Shown: positions 23,001 to 35,773, counted from the stretch's first letter. The stretch: 64,000 nt of DNA from Constrictibacter sp. MBR-5 (GCF_040549485.1 NZ_JBEPTK010000011.1:1-64000); one strand, 5' to 3'. The notes: generated by a model not told the origin, from the letters alone. Program-made: numbers and translations.

Positions 23001-24926
23001 TCACTCCCCCGCCGCCGCGACCGGCGCCGCCGCGCCCTCGAACACGTATGGCTCCAGCGACGACTGCGCGGCGATGCGGCGTTCGTGCCATTTCGCCGGG
23101 CCGCCGTAATAGGCGAGGCTGCCCGGCTCGGCGTTGCCGTCGCCGTTGTAGTAGGACAGGCAGTCGCGCAGCGGCCGGGTGAGGATGTCGGCGTCGCGGC
23201 AGTGGGCGGCATAGTCCTCCTCGGCCTCCCGCGTCACATCGACGGTGGCCGCACCCTGGGCGCGCAGGGTCTTCAGCATCCACACAACATAGTCGGTGTG
23301 GCCTTCCAGGCCGCGGGTGAAGTTGAACTGGCCGCCGCCGCCCTGGGGCCCCGACATGATGAAGAGGTTGGGGAAGCCGTGGCTGTGCAGCCCGAGGAAG
23401 GTGCGCACGCCGCCCTCGCGCCACTTCTCGCGCAGGGTGCGGCCGTCGCGGCCGACGATCATGTTGAAGCTGCCGGTCGCCATCCACTCGAAGCCGGTGG
23501 CGTAGACCAGGACGTCGAGCGGATATTCGACGCCGTCATGCACCACGCCGGCCGGCGTGATCTTCTTCACGCCGAGCGGGGCCGTGTCGACCAGGGTGAC
23601 GTGGGGCAGGTTGAAGGACGGCAGGAACTCGTCGTGGAAGGTCGGCCGCTTGCAGCCGTAGGGATAGTAGGGCTTGAGCGCGGCGGCCGTCTTCGGGTCC
23701 TTCACCACGGCGTCCACGCGGGCGCGGATCTGCTCCATGATGCGGAAATTGGTGTTGAGCTGCGCCTGGATGCGCTCCTCCGGGGTCAGCTCGCGCTCGT
23801 ATTTCCGCTTCGGCTTCACCGCCTCGACCTTGCCGGAGAGGAAGTCGTCGTTGCCCTGGAGCGCGGTGCGGCCCGAGGAGATGGTGGCGAGCCGCTCGCG
23901 CCGCGCCAGCGCCCAGCCGGGCTCCTGTTTCCACTGCTCGATCTCGGCCTCGGTCGTCGCGCGCTGGTCGCGCACGTCGATGGTCGAGGGCGTGCGCTGG
24001 AAGACGTAGAGCTCGCGCACGATCTTGGCGAGTTCGGGCACCACCTGCACGGCGGTGGCGCCGGTGCCGATGATGCCGACGCGCTTGCCCTCCAGGTCGA
24101 CGGTGTAGTCCCAGCGCGAGGTGTGGAAGGACTGGCCGGCGAAGCTCTCCATGCCCTCGATGCGCGCCAGCTTGGGCGTGGTCAGGATGCCGTTGGCCAG
24201 CACGACGAAGCGCGCCTTCATCGCGTCGCCGCGGTCGGTGTGCACGGTCCAGCGGCTCTCGCCCTCGTCCCATTCGGTGCGCTCGACCGTGGTGTGGAAC
24301 AGGCAGCGGTCGTAGAAGCCGTAGCGCTCGGCCATCGCCTGGCAGTATTCCAGGATCTCGAAGCCCGAGGCGAACTTCATCGACGGGAAGTAGCCCATCT
24401 CCTCCAGCAGCGGCAGGTAGGAGTAGGCCTCGACGTCGCAGGCGATGCCGGGATAGCGGTTCCAGTACCAGGTGCCGCCGACGTCGCCGCCCTTCTCGCA
24501 GAAGCGCACGTCGGTGAAGCCGGCGGCGCGCAGCTTGTACCAGAGCAGCAGCGCGCCGAAGCCGGCGCCGATGACCAGCACCTCGCAGTCGTCCGACAGT
24601 GCCTCGCGCTCCACCGGCGGCGCGGAATAGACGTCGTCGAGATAGCGGGCGAACTCGCCCTCCATCGCCATGTAGTCGGCGGCACCCCGCCGCGATTCCT
24701 TGAATTCGCGGTAGCGCGCCTGCTCCTCGGCATCGAACTTCGCCCCCGGCGGCGGCGGCGGCAGCGTCTTCAGCGCCTCGTCGGACACGGCCGAATAGCC
24801 CTTGCCGGCGATGCGTTCGGTGGCCTTGGCGGCACGCGTGGCGAAGAGCTTGCGGCCGGTGGCCGGGTCGGTACGGATGGCGGGATGGGTGGCCGAAGGG
24901 GAGGCCGAAGCGGTGGAGGATGTCAT
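23001..24926 (-). CDS. Flavin-containing Baeyer-Villiger-type monooxygenase
   Basis: A 641-residue enzyme that would insert oxygen into ketones or aldehydes using FAD and NADPH. After a polar N-terminal extension of about 135 residues come the FAD site (VLVIGAGFGALLLWYKL), the motif GGTWYWNRYPG, the type I Baeyer-Villiger fingerprint FAGQSFHTSRWD and the NADP site (GIIGTGATAVQVV). Near the C-terminus, VLVYATGFEW matches the conserved ATG motif of flavin monooxygenases. I chose ATG 24926 because the open frame to 25037 adds arginine-rich sequence of no family value. The substrate could be a steroid, cyclic ketone or alkane product. It diverges from the PepSY gene over 215 bp in which I see no distinct site. 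Confidence 0.9.
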   Translation of the reverse strand: MTSSTASASPSATHPAIRTDPATGRKLFATRAAKATERIAGKGYSAVSDEALKTLPPPPPGAKFDAEEQARYREFKESRRGAADYMAMEGEFARYLDDVYSAPPVEREALSDDCEVLVIGAGFGALLLWYKLRAAGFTDVRFCEKGGDVGGTWYWNRYPGIACDVEAYSYLPLLEEMGYFPSMKFASGFEILEYCQAMAERYGFYDRCLFHTTVERTEWDEGESRWTVHTDRGDAMKARFVVLANGILTTPKLARIEGMESFAGQSFHTSRWDYTVDLEGKRVGIIGTGATAVQVVPELAKIVRELYVFQRTPSTIDVRDQRATTEAEIEQWKQEPGWALARRERLATISSGRTALQGNDDFLSGKVEAVKPKRKYERELTPEERIQAQLNTNFRIMEQIRARVDAVVKDPKTAAALKPYYPYGCKRPTFHDEFLPSFNLPHVTLVDTAPLGVKKITPAGVVHDGVEYPLDVLVYATGFEWMATGSFNMIVGRDGRTLREKWREGGVRTFLGLHSHGFPNLFIMSGPQGGGGQFNFTRGLEGHTDYVVWMLKTLRAQGAATVDVTREAEEDYAAHCRDADILTRPLRDCLSYYNGDGNAEPGSLAYYGGPAKWHERRIAAQSSLEPYVFEGAAAPVAAAGE

Positions 24927-25141
24927 GCGGGCTTCTTGCTTGTGAGCGTTTCCACCGAAGAGATTGCGGGCGGCGCGGCCCGTAGGCAAGACGGGCGCGG
25001 AAATGGGCTTTTTTCGACCCCTCGGACCGCGCGACATACGGGCAGGAATTCGGTACCGTGACGCCGCTGTACCAGCCGGGACGCATGTTCCTTCTCACCG
25101 CCGGGGTCGCCTTCTGACGACGCCGGGCCGCGGAGACCGAA

Positions 25142-26428
25142 ATGCGCGCCCTGTCCACGCTGCTGCACCGCTGGGTCGGCCTGTTCATCGCGGCCTTCCT
25201 GTTCGTGGCGGCCGTGACCGGCACGATCATCGCATGGGACGGCGAGCTCGACCGCCTGCTGAACCCGCATCTGTTCCGGGCGTCGGGCACCGGCCCGGCG
25301 ATCCCGCCGGAGGAGTTGGCGCGCCGGGTCGAGGCGGCACACAAGCAGGTGCGGGTGACCTACCTGCCGATGCACGTCCCGCCGGGGCAGGCGCAGCCGG
25401 TCTTCGTGACCCCGAAGGTCGACCCGGCGACCGGCCGGCGGTACGAGCTCGGCTGGAACCAGCTGTTCCTCGATCCGGCGACCGGCGAGGAGATCGGACG
25501 GCGCGAGTGGGGGCGCATCTGGCCGGTGACGCGCGAGACGGTGGTCCCGTTCCTCTACAAGCTGCACTACAGCCTGCACATCCCGGAGATGGGGGGCATC
25601 GACCATTGGGGCGACTGGCTGATGGGCGGCATCGCCATCCTCTGGGCGCTCGACTGTTTCGTGGGCTTCTACCTGACGCTGCCGCCGAAGCCGCGGCAGA
25701 GTCGCGGCCGGAGCCTCGGCGTCCGGTGGCGGCGCTGGGCGCCCGCCTGGAAGATCAAGGCCGGCGCCAGCGCCTATCGCCTCAACTTCGACATCCACCG
25801 CGCCTTCAGCCTGTGGACGTGGGGGCTGCTGTTCATCCTGGCCTTCACCTCGTTCACGCTGAACCTGCATCGGGAGATCTTCTATCCGCTGCTGACCAGC
25901 TTCGCGGAGACGACGCCGTCGGCCTATGACAGCCGGACGCCGCGGAAGGGCGGCGACGGCGCGCTCGACATGGCGGCGGTCGCCGCACTCGCCCGCGCCG
26001 AGGGCCAGCGGCGCGGCTGGGAGGCGCCGCTGGGCGCCATCTCCTATTCGACCGCCTACGGCCTCTACAATCCGCGCTTCTACGAAGCCGGCGGCGACCA
26101 CGGACCGGGGCTGGGGCCGCCGCGCCTGTATATCGACGACATGACGGGCGCGGTCGTCGGCGACTATGTGCCGGGCACCGGGACGGCCGCCGACACCTTC
26201 GTGCAGCTGCAGTTCCCGCTGCACTCGGGGCGGATCCTGGGGGTGCCCGGACGCATCATCGTATCGGTGATGGGGATCGTGATCGCGGCGCTGTCGGTCA
26301 CCGGCGCCGTGATCTGGTACCGCAAGCGCAGCGCCCGCGGCACCGCGGCCCGGCGGCGGTCGAAGTGGGCGGCCCACCGGACGGGATCGGGCAGCGCGCT
26401 CGCTTCGGGTCGATCACCCGCCGAATGA
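25142..26428 (+). CDS. PepSY-associated transmembrane protein
   Basis: A 428-residue inner-membrane protein with the PepSY_TM layout: an N-terminal helix (LLHRWVGLFIAAFLFVAAVTG), a large periplasmic domain, two central helices around residues 160-250 (DHWGDWLMGGIAILWALDCFVG and FSLWTWGLLFILAFTSF), a second periplasmic region and a final helix (about 370-395). Members often accompany TonB-dependent siderophore receptors and are linked to reductive iron release. No receptor gene is adjacent, so the role stays open. The N-terminal histidines (LHRW) and HYSLHIPE are typical. The tail is basic. Confidence 0.85.
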   Translation: MRALSTLLHRWVGLFIAAFLFVAAVTGTIIAWDGELDRLLNPHLFRASGTGPAIPPEELARRVEAAHKQVRVTYLPMHVPPGQAQPVFVTPKVDPATGRRYELGWNQLFLDPATGEEIGRREWGRIWPVTRETVVPFLYKLHYSLHIPEMGGIDHWGDWLMGGIAILWALDCFVGFYLTLPPKPRQSRGRSLGVRWRRWAPAWKIKAGASAYRLNFDIHRAFSLWTWGLLFILAFTSFTLNLHREIFYPLLTSFAETTPSAYDSRTPRKGGDGALDMAAVAALARAEGQRRGWEAPLGAISYSTAYGLYNPRFYEAGGDHGPGLGPPRLYIDDMTGAVVGDYVPGTGTAADTFVQLQFPLHSGRILGVPGRIIVSVMGIVIAALSVTGAVIWYRKRSARGTAARRRSKWAAHRTGSGSALASGRSPAE

Positions 26429-26460
26429 GGGCCGGCGACGGACGGCGGCGGGACCGACGC

Positions 26461-26940
26461 TCAGTCGAGCAGGCCGAGGCCGTCCAGAGCCACCGCGATG
26501 GCTTCGAGGAGTTGCGGGCCCGAGAACGGCTTGGCCAGCCACCCGGCCGGCGTCGCCGCCTGGGCGCGTTCGAGCGTGCCGGGATCGGTGTGGGCCGAAC
26601 AGAACAGGCAACGGATGCCGTGGCGTCGGTTGATCTCGATCGCCGCCTCGACACCGTCGCTGCCGCCGCGCAGCCTGATGTCCATGAGGATGAGGTCCGG
26701 CTGCCGCTGCCCCGCGAGCGACACGGCTTCCTCGGCGGAGGTCGCCACGCCGACGACGTCGTAGCCCTCCGTCTCGACGACGTGCTCCATCTCCATGGAG
26801 ACGAACCAGTCGTCCTCGACGATCAGGATCCGGATCGATTCGAGCGCCGCGTCCTGGCCAGAGCCGTCCTCGGCGGAGACGACGGCGCCGTTCATGGAGC
26901 CGTTCGCGCCGGAATGCGGTATCAGCGTCGGCATCGTCAT
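26461..26940 (-). CDS. Stand-alone receiver protein, partner of HWE-type kinase
   Basis: A 159-residue protein with one receiver domain after about 35 polar residues. It has RILIVEDDWFVSMEME, the acceptor aspartate in LILMDIRLRGGSDG and a late lysine in WLAKPF, a pattern typical of receivers paired with HWE/HisKA_2 kinases. There is no output domain. Its ATG overlaps the stop of the kinase gene (ATGA). It is the last gene of a three-gene operon. It may compete for phosphate or relay it, as CheY-like receivers of the general stress pathway do. Confidence 0.88.
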   Translation of the reverse strand: MTMPTLIPHSGANGSMNGAVVSAEDGSGQDAALESIRILIVEDDWFVSMEMEHVVETEGYDVVGVATSAEEAVSLAGQRQPDLILMDIRLRGGSDGVEAAIEINRRHGIRCLFCSAHTDPGTLERAQAATPAGWLAKPFSGPQLLEAIAVALDGLGLLD

Positions 26941-27968
26941 GCGCCGACCTCCTCGATGGTCCGGGCCGGAAAGCGCACGATGCAGCGGGCGCCGCCGGCA
27001 TTCTCGACGGTGAAGGATCCGCCGATCTGGCGGCAGAGACCCTGGACGAGACCCAGGCCCGACGACCGGCGGCCCGGCGCGTCGGCCGCTATGCCCGGCC
27101 CACCGTCCCGAACGCTCAGAACGAAGTCGGCGCCGTCACGGTCCATCACGATTTCGACGACAGACTCGGCCGACGGACAGCCGTGCTTGAAGGCGTTCGT
27201 GACGAGTTCGTTCACGATCAGTGCCAGCGGGAAGGCGGTTTCGTTCGACACGTCGGCGTCGACCGTACGAACCTCGATCCGCCCGGCGGTGCGGAAGGCG
27301 ACCCCGATCGCCTCGCACAAAGCGCGCAGCAGTGGGCCCAGGCTGAGCGTGCGCATCTGCTGCGATTGGTACATCAGGTTCTGGGCGGTGCCGATCGCGA
27401 TCAGGCGCCGCTTCGCATCCGACAGAAAGGTCTTCACCTCCTGCGAGTTCGTTTCGCGCTCGGCGGCGGAGAAGAGGCCCAGTATCAGCTGGATGTTGTT
27501 CTTGACGCGGTGATGCAGTTCGCGAAGCAGCGTCTCGTTGCGCCGCAGCGCCTCCTCGAGACCGGCCTGGGTTCGCCGGCGCGCATGGATCTCGGCGTTC
27601 AGCTCCTGCACCTTGCGGGCGAGGATCGAGAACTCGCCGCTCTCGGCCGGAACGCAGCGGATGGCGAGGCGAAGCGCGTCGCCGCGCAGCCGCGCCCCGT
27701 ACACCCGGTATCGCGGCGTGCCGCCCTGGGCGTCGCGCAGCACGAGCGCGCCGACCGACGGCTGCGCGCTGCCCGAGCAGCGCCCGAGATAGGTGCGCAC
27801 CTCCTCGCCCGGGGACGCCGCGAGATCCGTCAGCTGCCGTCCGACGGCGTCACCCCCGGCGATCCGGCGCGCCGCATGATTCGCGGCGACCACCTCGCCC
27901 GCTCCCGTCAGGATGAACGTCGGCTCCTGGAGAAAGTCGAGAAACGCCTCGATCTCGCCGGGTGGCAT
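26937..27968 (-). CDS. HWE/HisKA_2-type sensor histidine kinase with PAS domain
   Basis: A 343-residue soluble kinase. Residues about 1-110 form a PAS-like sensor (FLDFLQEPTFILTGAGEVVAANHAA). A coiled helix leads into the HisKA_2 phosphotransfer segment RELHHRVKNNIQLILGL, with His153 just before the Arg as the likely acceptor. The HATPase domain has NELVTNAFKHG and DGGPGIA, with a short GLGLVQGLC lid. Such kinases serve light, stress and chemical sensing in Alphaproteobacteria. No membrane segment is present. Both ends overlap neighbours by about 1-4 nt, so the sensor, kinase and receiver are made together. Confidence 0.9.
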   Translation of the reverse strand: MPPGEIEAFLDFLQEPTFILTGAGEVVAANHAARRIAGGDAVGRQLTDLAASPGEEVRTYLGRCSGSAQPSVGALVLRDAQGGTPRYRVYGARLRGDALRLAIRCVPAESGEFSILARKVQELNAEIHARRRTQAGLEEALRRNETLLRELHHRVKNNIQLILGLFSAAERETNSQEVKTFLSDAKRRLIAIGTAQNLMYQSQQMRTLSLGPLLRALCEAIGVAFRTAGRIEVRTVDADVSNETAFPLALIVNELVTNAFKHGCPSAESVVEIVMDRDGADFVLSVRDGGPGIAADAPGRRSSGLGLVQGLCRQIGGSFTVENAGGARCIVRFPARTIEEVGA

Positions 27969-28495
27969 CAGCGCGCCCGCCTGAAATACTCGCGTGCGTC
28001 CGGCTCGGGCGAAGCGCTGGGCCGAAGGTACACCACGACGCGGCAGCCCGCGTCGCCGCGGGCGATGGATTCCTCGATGTCGACCCGTGCATAGCCGAGA
28101 TTCTGCGCGGCGATCGAACCGAACACGTTCGAGGTCATCATGCAGAGCGACGGCCGGCCGGCGACGAGCTCGCCGAACGGGCAGGCCCGGTTGCCGAGGA
28201 CGATCCGGTCCTCGTCCTCCGCGATGACGTAGAAGTCGCCCTGGATGCGCCGCTTGAGGTCGACGAGCACGGCCGCGACCTGATCCCGGTCGAGCCGGTC
28301 GACGGCGATGGCGCGCCGATAGTCGGCATCGATCCGCTCGCCGATGGCGCCGCCGACGACGCTGATATAGCCGGCCGCCTCGTCCATGCCGACGACGTCC
28401 TGCAGCGTTCCCGCCAGTTCACGCAGCAGCGTGCGCAGGAAGACGTCGCGCTCCAGCGGCACGGCGGCATCGCGAATGGCCGATCGGTCGTCCAT
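27968..28495 (-). CDS. MetOD1-like (methanogen output domain 1) sensory protein
   Basis: First gene of the operon, 175 residues. The C-terminal half reads [21 protein letters not shown], then an [19 protein letters not shown] stretch and RVVVYL. The spaced cysteines and GYA segment match what I recall as the MetOD1 output domain, often encoded beside HWE kinases. The three cysteines (in CPFG, SLCMM and AGCRV) could bind metal or a cofactor. The N-terminal half is helical. GGGGGAGAG lies before ATG 28495. It probably provides an input to the kinase that follows, its stop codon overlapping the kinase start. The domain name is less certain than the family resemblance. Confidence 0.7.
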   Translation of the reverse strand: MDDRSAIRDAAVPLERDVFLRTLLRELAGTLQDVVGMDEAAGYISVVGGAIGERIDADYRRAIAVDRLDRDQVAAVLVDLKRRIQGDFYVIAEDEDRIVLGNRACPFGELVAGRPSLCMMTSNVFGSIAAQNLGYARVDIEESIARGDAGCRVVVYLRPSASPEPDAREYFRRAR

Positions 28496-28848
28496 CGTCT
28501 CTCCCCCGGTCGCCCGCTGCGCCGGCGCGCGGCGATCCGGATTCACATTGCCAGAAATTCGTCGGATGCGGCAACTCTCGCGGAGGACATCAACGTGCCG
28601 GCCGCCGGAAAGGTCCCGGCAAGGGAGCGTGGACGGATGCAGCGACTTCGCAACCGTCTCCCCACCTTCCCGGCTGGAGCGAACCGGAACGCCGGGACCC
28701 AGGGCGAGCGCGCCGCCGGGTGCAGGCGTTCGCGATGCAACGGCGCCGGTACCGGGTCCCGGCGCATCGCGCTGCGCGCTCGGCCGGGAAGGTGCCGTGG
28801 AGGCTGCCGGCGGTCTGGTTGGTGGAGGCGGCAGCCGTTCGTCGCGGT
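28496..28848. other. Intergenic region containing repeat copy 2
   Basis: Apart from the 132-bp repeat at 28663-28794 I see no gene. The left part should hold the promoter of the MetOD1-kinase-receiver operon; an A/T-richer patch at about 28540-28560 (CACATTGCCAGAAATTCGTC) is the likeliest place. The right part is the 3' end of the methyltransferase gene. Confidence 0.4.
28663..28794 (+). repeat. 132-bp palindromic dispersed repeat, copy 2
   Basis: Starts CACCTTCCCGGCTGGAGCG and ends GGCCGGGAAGGTG, with an inner pair CGCCGGGACCCAG and CGGGTCCCGGCG. It aligns end to end with the reverse complement of 17706-17837, with most mismatches in the loop region. Two copies of identical length in opposite orientation within 11 kb argue for a defined repeat family and not chance palindromes. 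Confidence 0.85.
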
Positions 28849-29471
28849 TCACGCCGCCTTCCTCAACGCGAGCCAAGTCCAGCGCACCTCCGCCGCTCGG
28901 TTGCCCGGCTGGAGCGATCCGACCTCCACCTCACGCAGCGGCGCAAAGCCGGATCGGACGGCGGCCTCGACGGTGTAGCGCGGCGATATGGGGAAGACGG
29001 GGCGCCCGGGCGCTCCCGGTCCGTGGCGCAGCGACAGAACCAGGAGACCACCGTCCGCCACCATCCGTCCGAGAGCGGTCGTGGCGACGCCGCGCGCCGC
29101 GTCGTCGATGTGCTGCCACACGCCGCACAGCGTCACCAAGCCGAAGGGGCCGCGACGCTGCGTCCTCTCGAGCGCCGGAAGCGCGTCGTCCAGCCATGCG
29201 ACATCGCTCGCGCGGTGCAGCGCCATCCCCGCTTCGCGCAGTTCCCTGACGGGCTCGACGGCCAGCACCTGATGCCCTTGCCGTGCGAACCAGGCCGCAT
29301 CCCTCCCCGTCCCGGCGCCGATGTCGGCGACGCGAACCGGCATCTCGGGCAGGAGGTCGAGCACCGCCGCATAGAGCGTCCGGCAGTCGACCGCCTCGTA
29401 TCGCGCGATCAACTCCGGCGTCGCGGCAGCGGCATATCCCGCGAGGATGTCGTTACATCGGGCTGGAGCCT

Positions 29472-29475
<4 letters not shown>
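28849..29475 (-). CDS. Class I SAM-dependent methyltransferase
   Basis: A 208-residue methyltransferase with motif [17 protein letters not shown], an acidic end of strand two in VLAVEPV and a late [13 protein letters not shown] segment. It transfers a methyl group from SAM to an unknown acceptor. A GTG at 29475 overlaps the mutL stop (GTGA), with GGACGGCGG just upstream, so I prefer it to the longer frame reaching 29544 inside mutL. The coupling to mutL suggests co-expression only; I know of no functional link. Confidence 0.85.
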
Positions 29476-31304
<1,829 letters not shown>

Positions 31305-31352
31305 GGAAATGCGGGTTCCGGCTGCGTTCGGGTGGCGGGGCTCATGGCCCGC

Positions 31353-31475
31353 CCCTCATGCTTAGAGACGGCCGCTTCCGCGGCCTCCCCAGCACGAGGG
31401 GCTACGCAATCCTAGCACAGTTCCAGAGCACCCTCGTCCCGAGGAGCGGCGCGGAGCGCAGCGTCTCGAAGGGCG
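31353..31475. repeat. Inverted pair of the 43-bp type dispersed element
   Basis: Two related arms face each other upstream of mutL: AGAGACGGCCGCTTCCGCGG to GCACGAGGGG on the left, and CCCTCGTCCCGAGGAGCGGC to CGTCTCGAAGGG on the right. They match the family at 22879-22993 (CCTCGTnC, TCGAGACGGCC, GGCCTCC). The 195-bp gap holds no gene. The promoter of mutL must lie within or beside this element. Confidence 0.7.
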
Positions 31476-31498
31476 ACCGGTGGGACACTGCGCCCGTC

Positions 31499-32821
31499 CT
31501 ACGCCCGCCGCGGCATCTTCCCCAGATGCTCGCGGGTCAGGATCTTGCCCTCCTCGACCGCCGGCTGATCGAACGGGTCGACCTTCAGCAGGTGGGCGGC
31601 GATGATGGTCTCCAGGAACCAGTGCATCATCAGGCCGCCCATCACCGCCTCGTCGACCCGGTCGACATGGATCAGGCGCGTCGGCCGGCCGTGGCGCACC
31701 AGGGTCTCGGCGGTCGCCCGGCCCTCGGCGTCGAACAGGTCGCCCATCTGCCGCCCGGCGAGATAGGCCAGCGACGGATCGCTCGCCAGTTCCGGCGGCA
31801 CCATCCGGCCGCGGCCGGCGCAGTCGGTCAGGACCACCGTGAACATCTTGTCGCGCGGCCCGGCGAGATAGAGCTGGACCTGGCTGTGCTGATCGGTGGT
31901 GCCGAGCGCGCGGACCGGCAGCGTACCCTTGCCGTCCTTGCCCAGGCTCTCCGCCCAGAGCTGGCGGTACCACATGCCGAACCAGCCGAGCCGATCGGAA
32001 TAGGGCATGAGCACGCTGGTGCCGATGCCCTTCTCCCGCCACAGGCCGATGCCGACCGCGGCACCCACCGCCGGATCCGACGCCTCCGGCCGCCGCGCCG
32101 ACAGGGTCTGGTGCAGCACCTGGTGCGCGCCGTCGCGGATGTGGGCCACGTCGAGCCCGGCGATCGCCGCGGGCAGCAGGCCGACCAGCGACAGCGCCGC
32201 ATAGCGCCCGCCGATGCCCGGATCGTGGTCGAGCACCAGCATCCCCCATTCCTCGGCGATGCGGCGCAGGACGCTGTCCTTCGGCTCGGTGATCACCGTG
32301 AAATGGTCGGCCGCGCGCTCCCGCCCCACCGTCTCCACCACCGCCGCGAGGCAGATCAGGAACTGCGTCATCGTCTCGGCGGTCGAGCCCGACTTGGAGA
32401 TCGCGATGAAGTCGGTCTTGGCGAGGTCGACCGCCCGGAACAGGTGGTCGAAGGTGTGCGGGTCGACATTGTCGAGAAAGTGCAGGCGCGGCGCGTGGCC
32501 GCTGGGCCCGAAGCCGGCGTCGGTCAGCGCGTAGAGCGCCTGCCCGCCCAGGCTCGAGCCGCCGGTGCCGAGGATGACGACGTCGTCGGCGCGCTCGCGG
32601 TGATATTCGGCGCGCGCCTCGATGCCCGGCAGGTCGTCGCGCGTCTCCGGCAGGCGGAGCAGCGGCAGGCCGCCGTCGTCGTGCCGGGCGCGCAGCCCCT
32701 GCAGCGCCCCCGCCGTCTCGGCCAGCGCCGCCTCGTAGGCGGCGCGGCTCAGGCCGTGCTCGCCGATGCCGTCGGCCAGACAGCTGCCGATGATCTGCTG
32801 ATACGGATACCCTTCGGGCAT
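31499..32821 (-). CDS. pgi: Glucose-6-phosphate isomerase
   Basis: Interconverts glucose-6-phosphate and fructose-6-phosphate in the cytoplasm. The 440-residue protein is shorter than the about 550 residues of the E. coli enzyme and fits the compact bacterial form. It shows ILGTGGSSLGGQAL (sugar-phosphate binding), FIAISKSGSTAET and GIGGRYAALSLVGLLP, with a late lysine/histidine region around VMGGLMMHWFLET and PFDQPAVEEGK. ATG 32821 (MPEGYPYQQ) has GGGAG upstream; the longer frame to 32875 adds an arginine-rich leader that I reject. Confidence 0.93.
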   Translation of the reverse strand: MPEGYPYQQIIGSCLADGIGEHGLSRAAYEAALAETAGALQGLRARHDDGGLPLLRLPETRDDLPGIEARAEYHRERADDVVILGTGGSSLGGQALYALTDAGFGPSGHAPRLHFLDNVDPHTFDHLFRAVDLAKTDFIAISKSGSTAETMTQFLICLAAVVETVGRERAADHFTVITEPKDSVLRRIAEEWGMLVLDHDPGIGGRYAALSLVGLLPAAIAGLDVAHIRDGAHQVLHQTLSARRPEASDPAVGAAVGIGLWREKGIGTSVLMPYSDRLGWFGMWYRQLWAESLGKDGKGTLPVRALGTTDQHSQVQLYLAGPRDKMFTVVLTDCAGRGRMVPPELASDPSLAYLAGRQMGDLFDAEGRATAETLVRHGRPTRLIHVDRVDEAVMGGLMMHWFLETIIAAHLLKVDPFDQPAVEEGKILTREHLGKMPRRA

Positions 32822-32951
32822 CTTCTGTCGCTCCCTGCTGAACCCTCGTGCCGCAACCCGGCGAAAGCCTCGCACCCGCGCCGCGGCGGATCAATGGGAA
32901 CGCACCGCGCGCAGGAGTGTTCTCCCGCGTTCGTCTATCGCCCCGCGGGCT

Positions 32952-34298
32952 TCAGCTCTTGTCCGGCGGCTGCCGCGTCGGCTTCACGCCTTCGGGCTGG
33001 CCGACGACGACGAAGGTGAGGGCGGCGGGGTCGAGGAGGCGCTTGGCCACCCGGCGGGCATCCTCCAGCGTCACCGCCTCGATCAGCGCGCTGCGCCGGT
33101 CGAGATGGTCGATGCCCAGGTCGTAGCGTTGCATCGCGACCAGGGTGGCGGCGATGCTCCCCGTGCTGTCCAAGCCGATCGGGAAGGAGCCGATCAGGTA
33201 GGTCTTCGCGTTGTCGAGTTCCTCCTGGGTCGGCCCCTCCTCGGCCATCCGCTTCCATTCCTGGCGGACGAGGTCGAGGGACTCGGCGACGCGGGCGTTC
33301 TGGGTCGCCACCTGGCCGATCAGGACGCTTGCCTCGTCGTAGGGGCTGATGCCGGTGGAAACGCCGTAGGCGAGGCCGCGCTTCTCGCGGATCTCCTCCA
33401 TCAGGCGGGAGTTGAAGCCACCGCCGCCGAGGACGTAGTTGACCACCTGTCCGGCATACCAGTCGGGATCCTTCCGCGGGATGCCGCTCTCGCCGAACAG
33501 GGCGACGCTCTGCGGCACCGGACGCTCGATCACCACGGTCTCACCGCCGTTGCGCAGCGTCGCCGCCGGCACGTCGACCGCACCCGCCGTCTTCGGCAGG
33601 CCGGCGAACGCCTTGTCGAGCAACGGTCCCAGTTCGGCCGCCGTGATGTCGCCGGCGACGCCGACGATGAGATTGTCGCGGGCGAGCCGCGTCTTCACGA
33701 AGGCCCGCAGGTCCTCGACCGCGATGCGCGGCAGCGTCTCCAGGGTGCCGTCCACCGGCGACGCATAGGGATGCCCCGCGAAGACCAGCTCCATGAAGGT
33801 GCGCGACGCGATCCAGCCGGGATCCACGGCACGCCGCGCGAGGCTGCTGGCGATCTGGTCGCGCACCCGCTGCACCGGCTCGGGATCGAAGCGCGCCTCG
33901 GTCAGCGCCAGCGACAGCAGGCGGAAGGCCTCGTCGCGATTCTCGGTCAGCGTGCCGAGGCTGCCCTCGACGCTGTCGCGCCCGGCACTGAAGCCGAGCG
34001 AGATCGACAGGTCGGCGAGGCGTTTCTGAAAGGCCTCGCTGTCGAGATCGCCGGCCCCCTCGTCGAGCAGGGAGGCCGCCATGTTGGCGGTGCCGGCCTT
34101 CCCCTCGGGATCCAGCGCGGCGCCGCCGCGGAAGGCCATCCGCAGCGACAGGACCGGCACCATGTGGTCCTCGATGAGCCACGCCTCGATGCCGCCCGGG
34201 CTGACGACGCGCTGCACCTCCGCCGCGAGGGCGGGAGGAATGTGTGGCGCAACCAGCAGGACGATGAAGAGGACGAGGCGGCAGGCGGCGTTTCGCAT
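32952..34298 (-). CDS. M16 peptidase-like protein, non-catalytic partner
   Basis: A 448-residue periplasmic protein with a signal peptide (LVLFIVLLVAPHIPPALAA) and an M16 fold. The zinc site HxxEH is absent: the equivalent place reads GTANMAASLLDEGAG. The late R/Y pair typical of the C-terminal domain is present (GGGGFNSRLMEEIREKRGLAYGV). It is thus the inactive half of a two-subunit M16B protease, its active partner encoded 11 nt upstream. Together they should degrade short peptides in the periplasm. The longer frame to 35186 overlaps the partner gene in another phase and is rejected. Confidence 0.9.
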   Translation of the reverse strand: MRNAACRLVLFIVLLVAPHIPPALAAEVQRVVSPGGIEAWLIEDHMVPVLSLRMAFRGGAALDPEGKAGTANMAASLLDEGAGDLDSEAFQKRLADLSISLGFSAGRDSVEGSLGTLTENRDEAFRLLSLALTEARFDPEPVQRVRDQIASSLARRAVDPGWIASRTFMELVFAGHPYASPVDGTLETLPRIAVEDLRAFVKTRLARDNLIVGVAGDITAAELGPLLDKAFAGLPKTAGAVDVPAATLRNGGETVVIERPVPQSVALFGESGIPRKDPDWYAGQVVNYVLGGGGFNSRLMEEIREKRGLAYGVSTGISPYDEASVLIGQVATQNARVAESLDLVRQEWKRMAEEGPTQEELDNAKTYLIGSFPIGLDSTGSIAATLVAMQRYDLGIDHLDRRSALIEAVTLEDARRVAKRLLDPAALTFVVVGQPEGVKPTRQPPDKS

Positions 34299-34309
34299 GG
34301 TCGCTCCGC

Positions 34310-35773
<1,464 letters not shown>

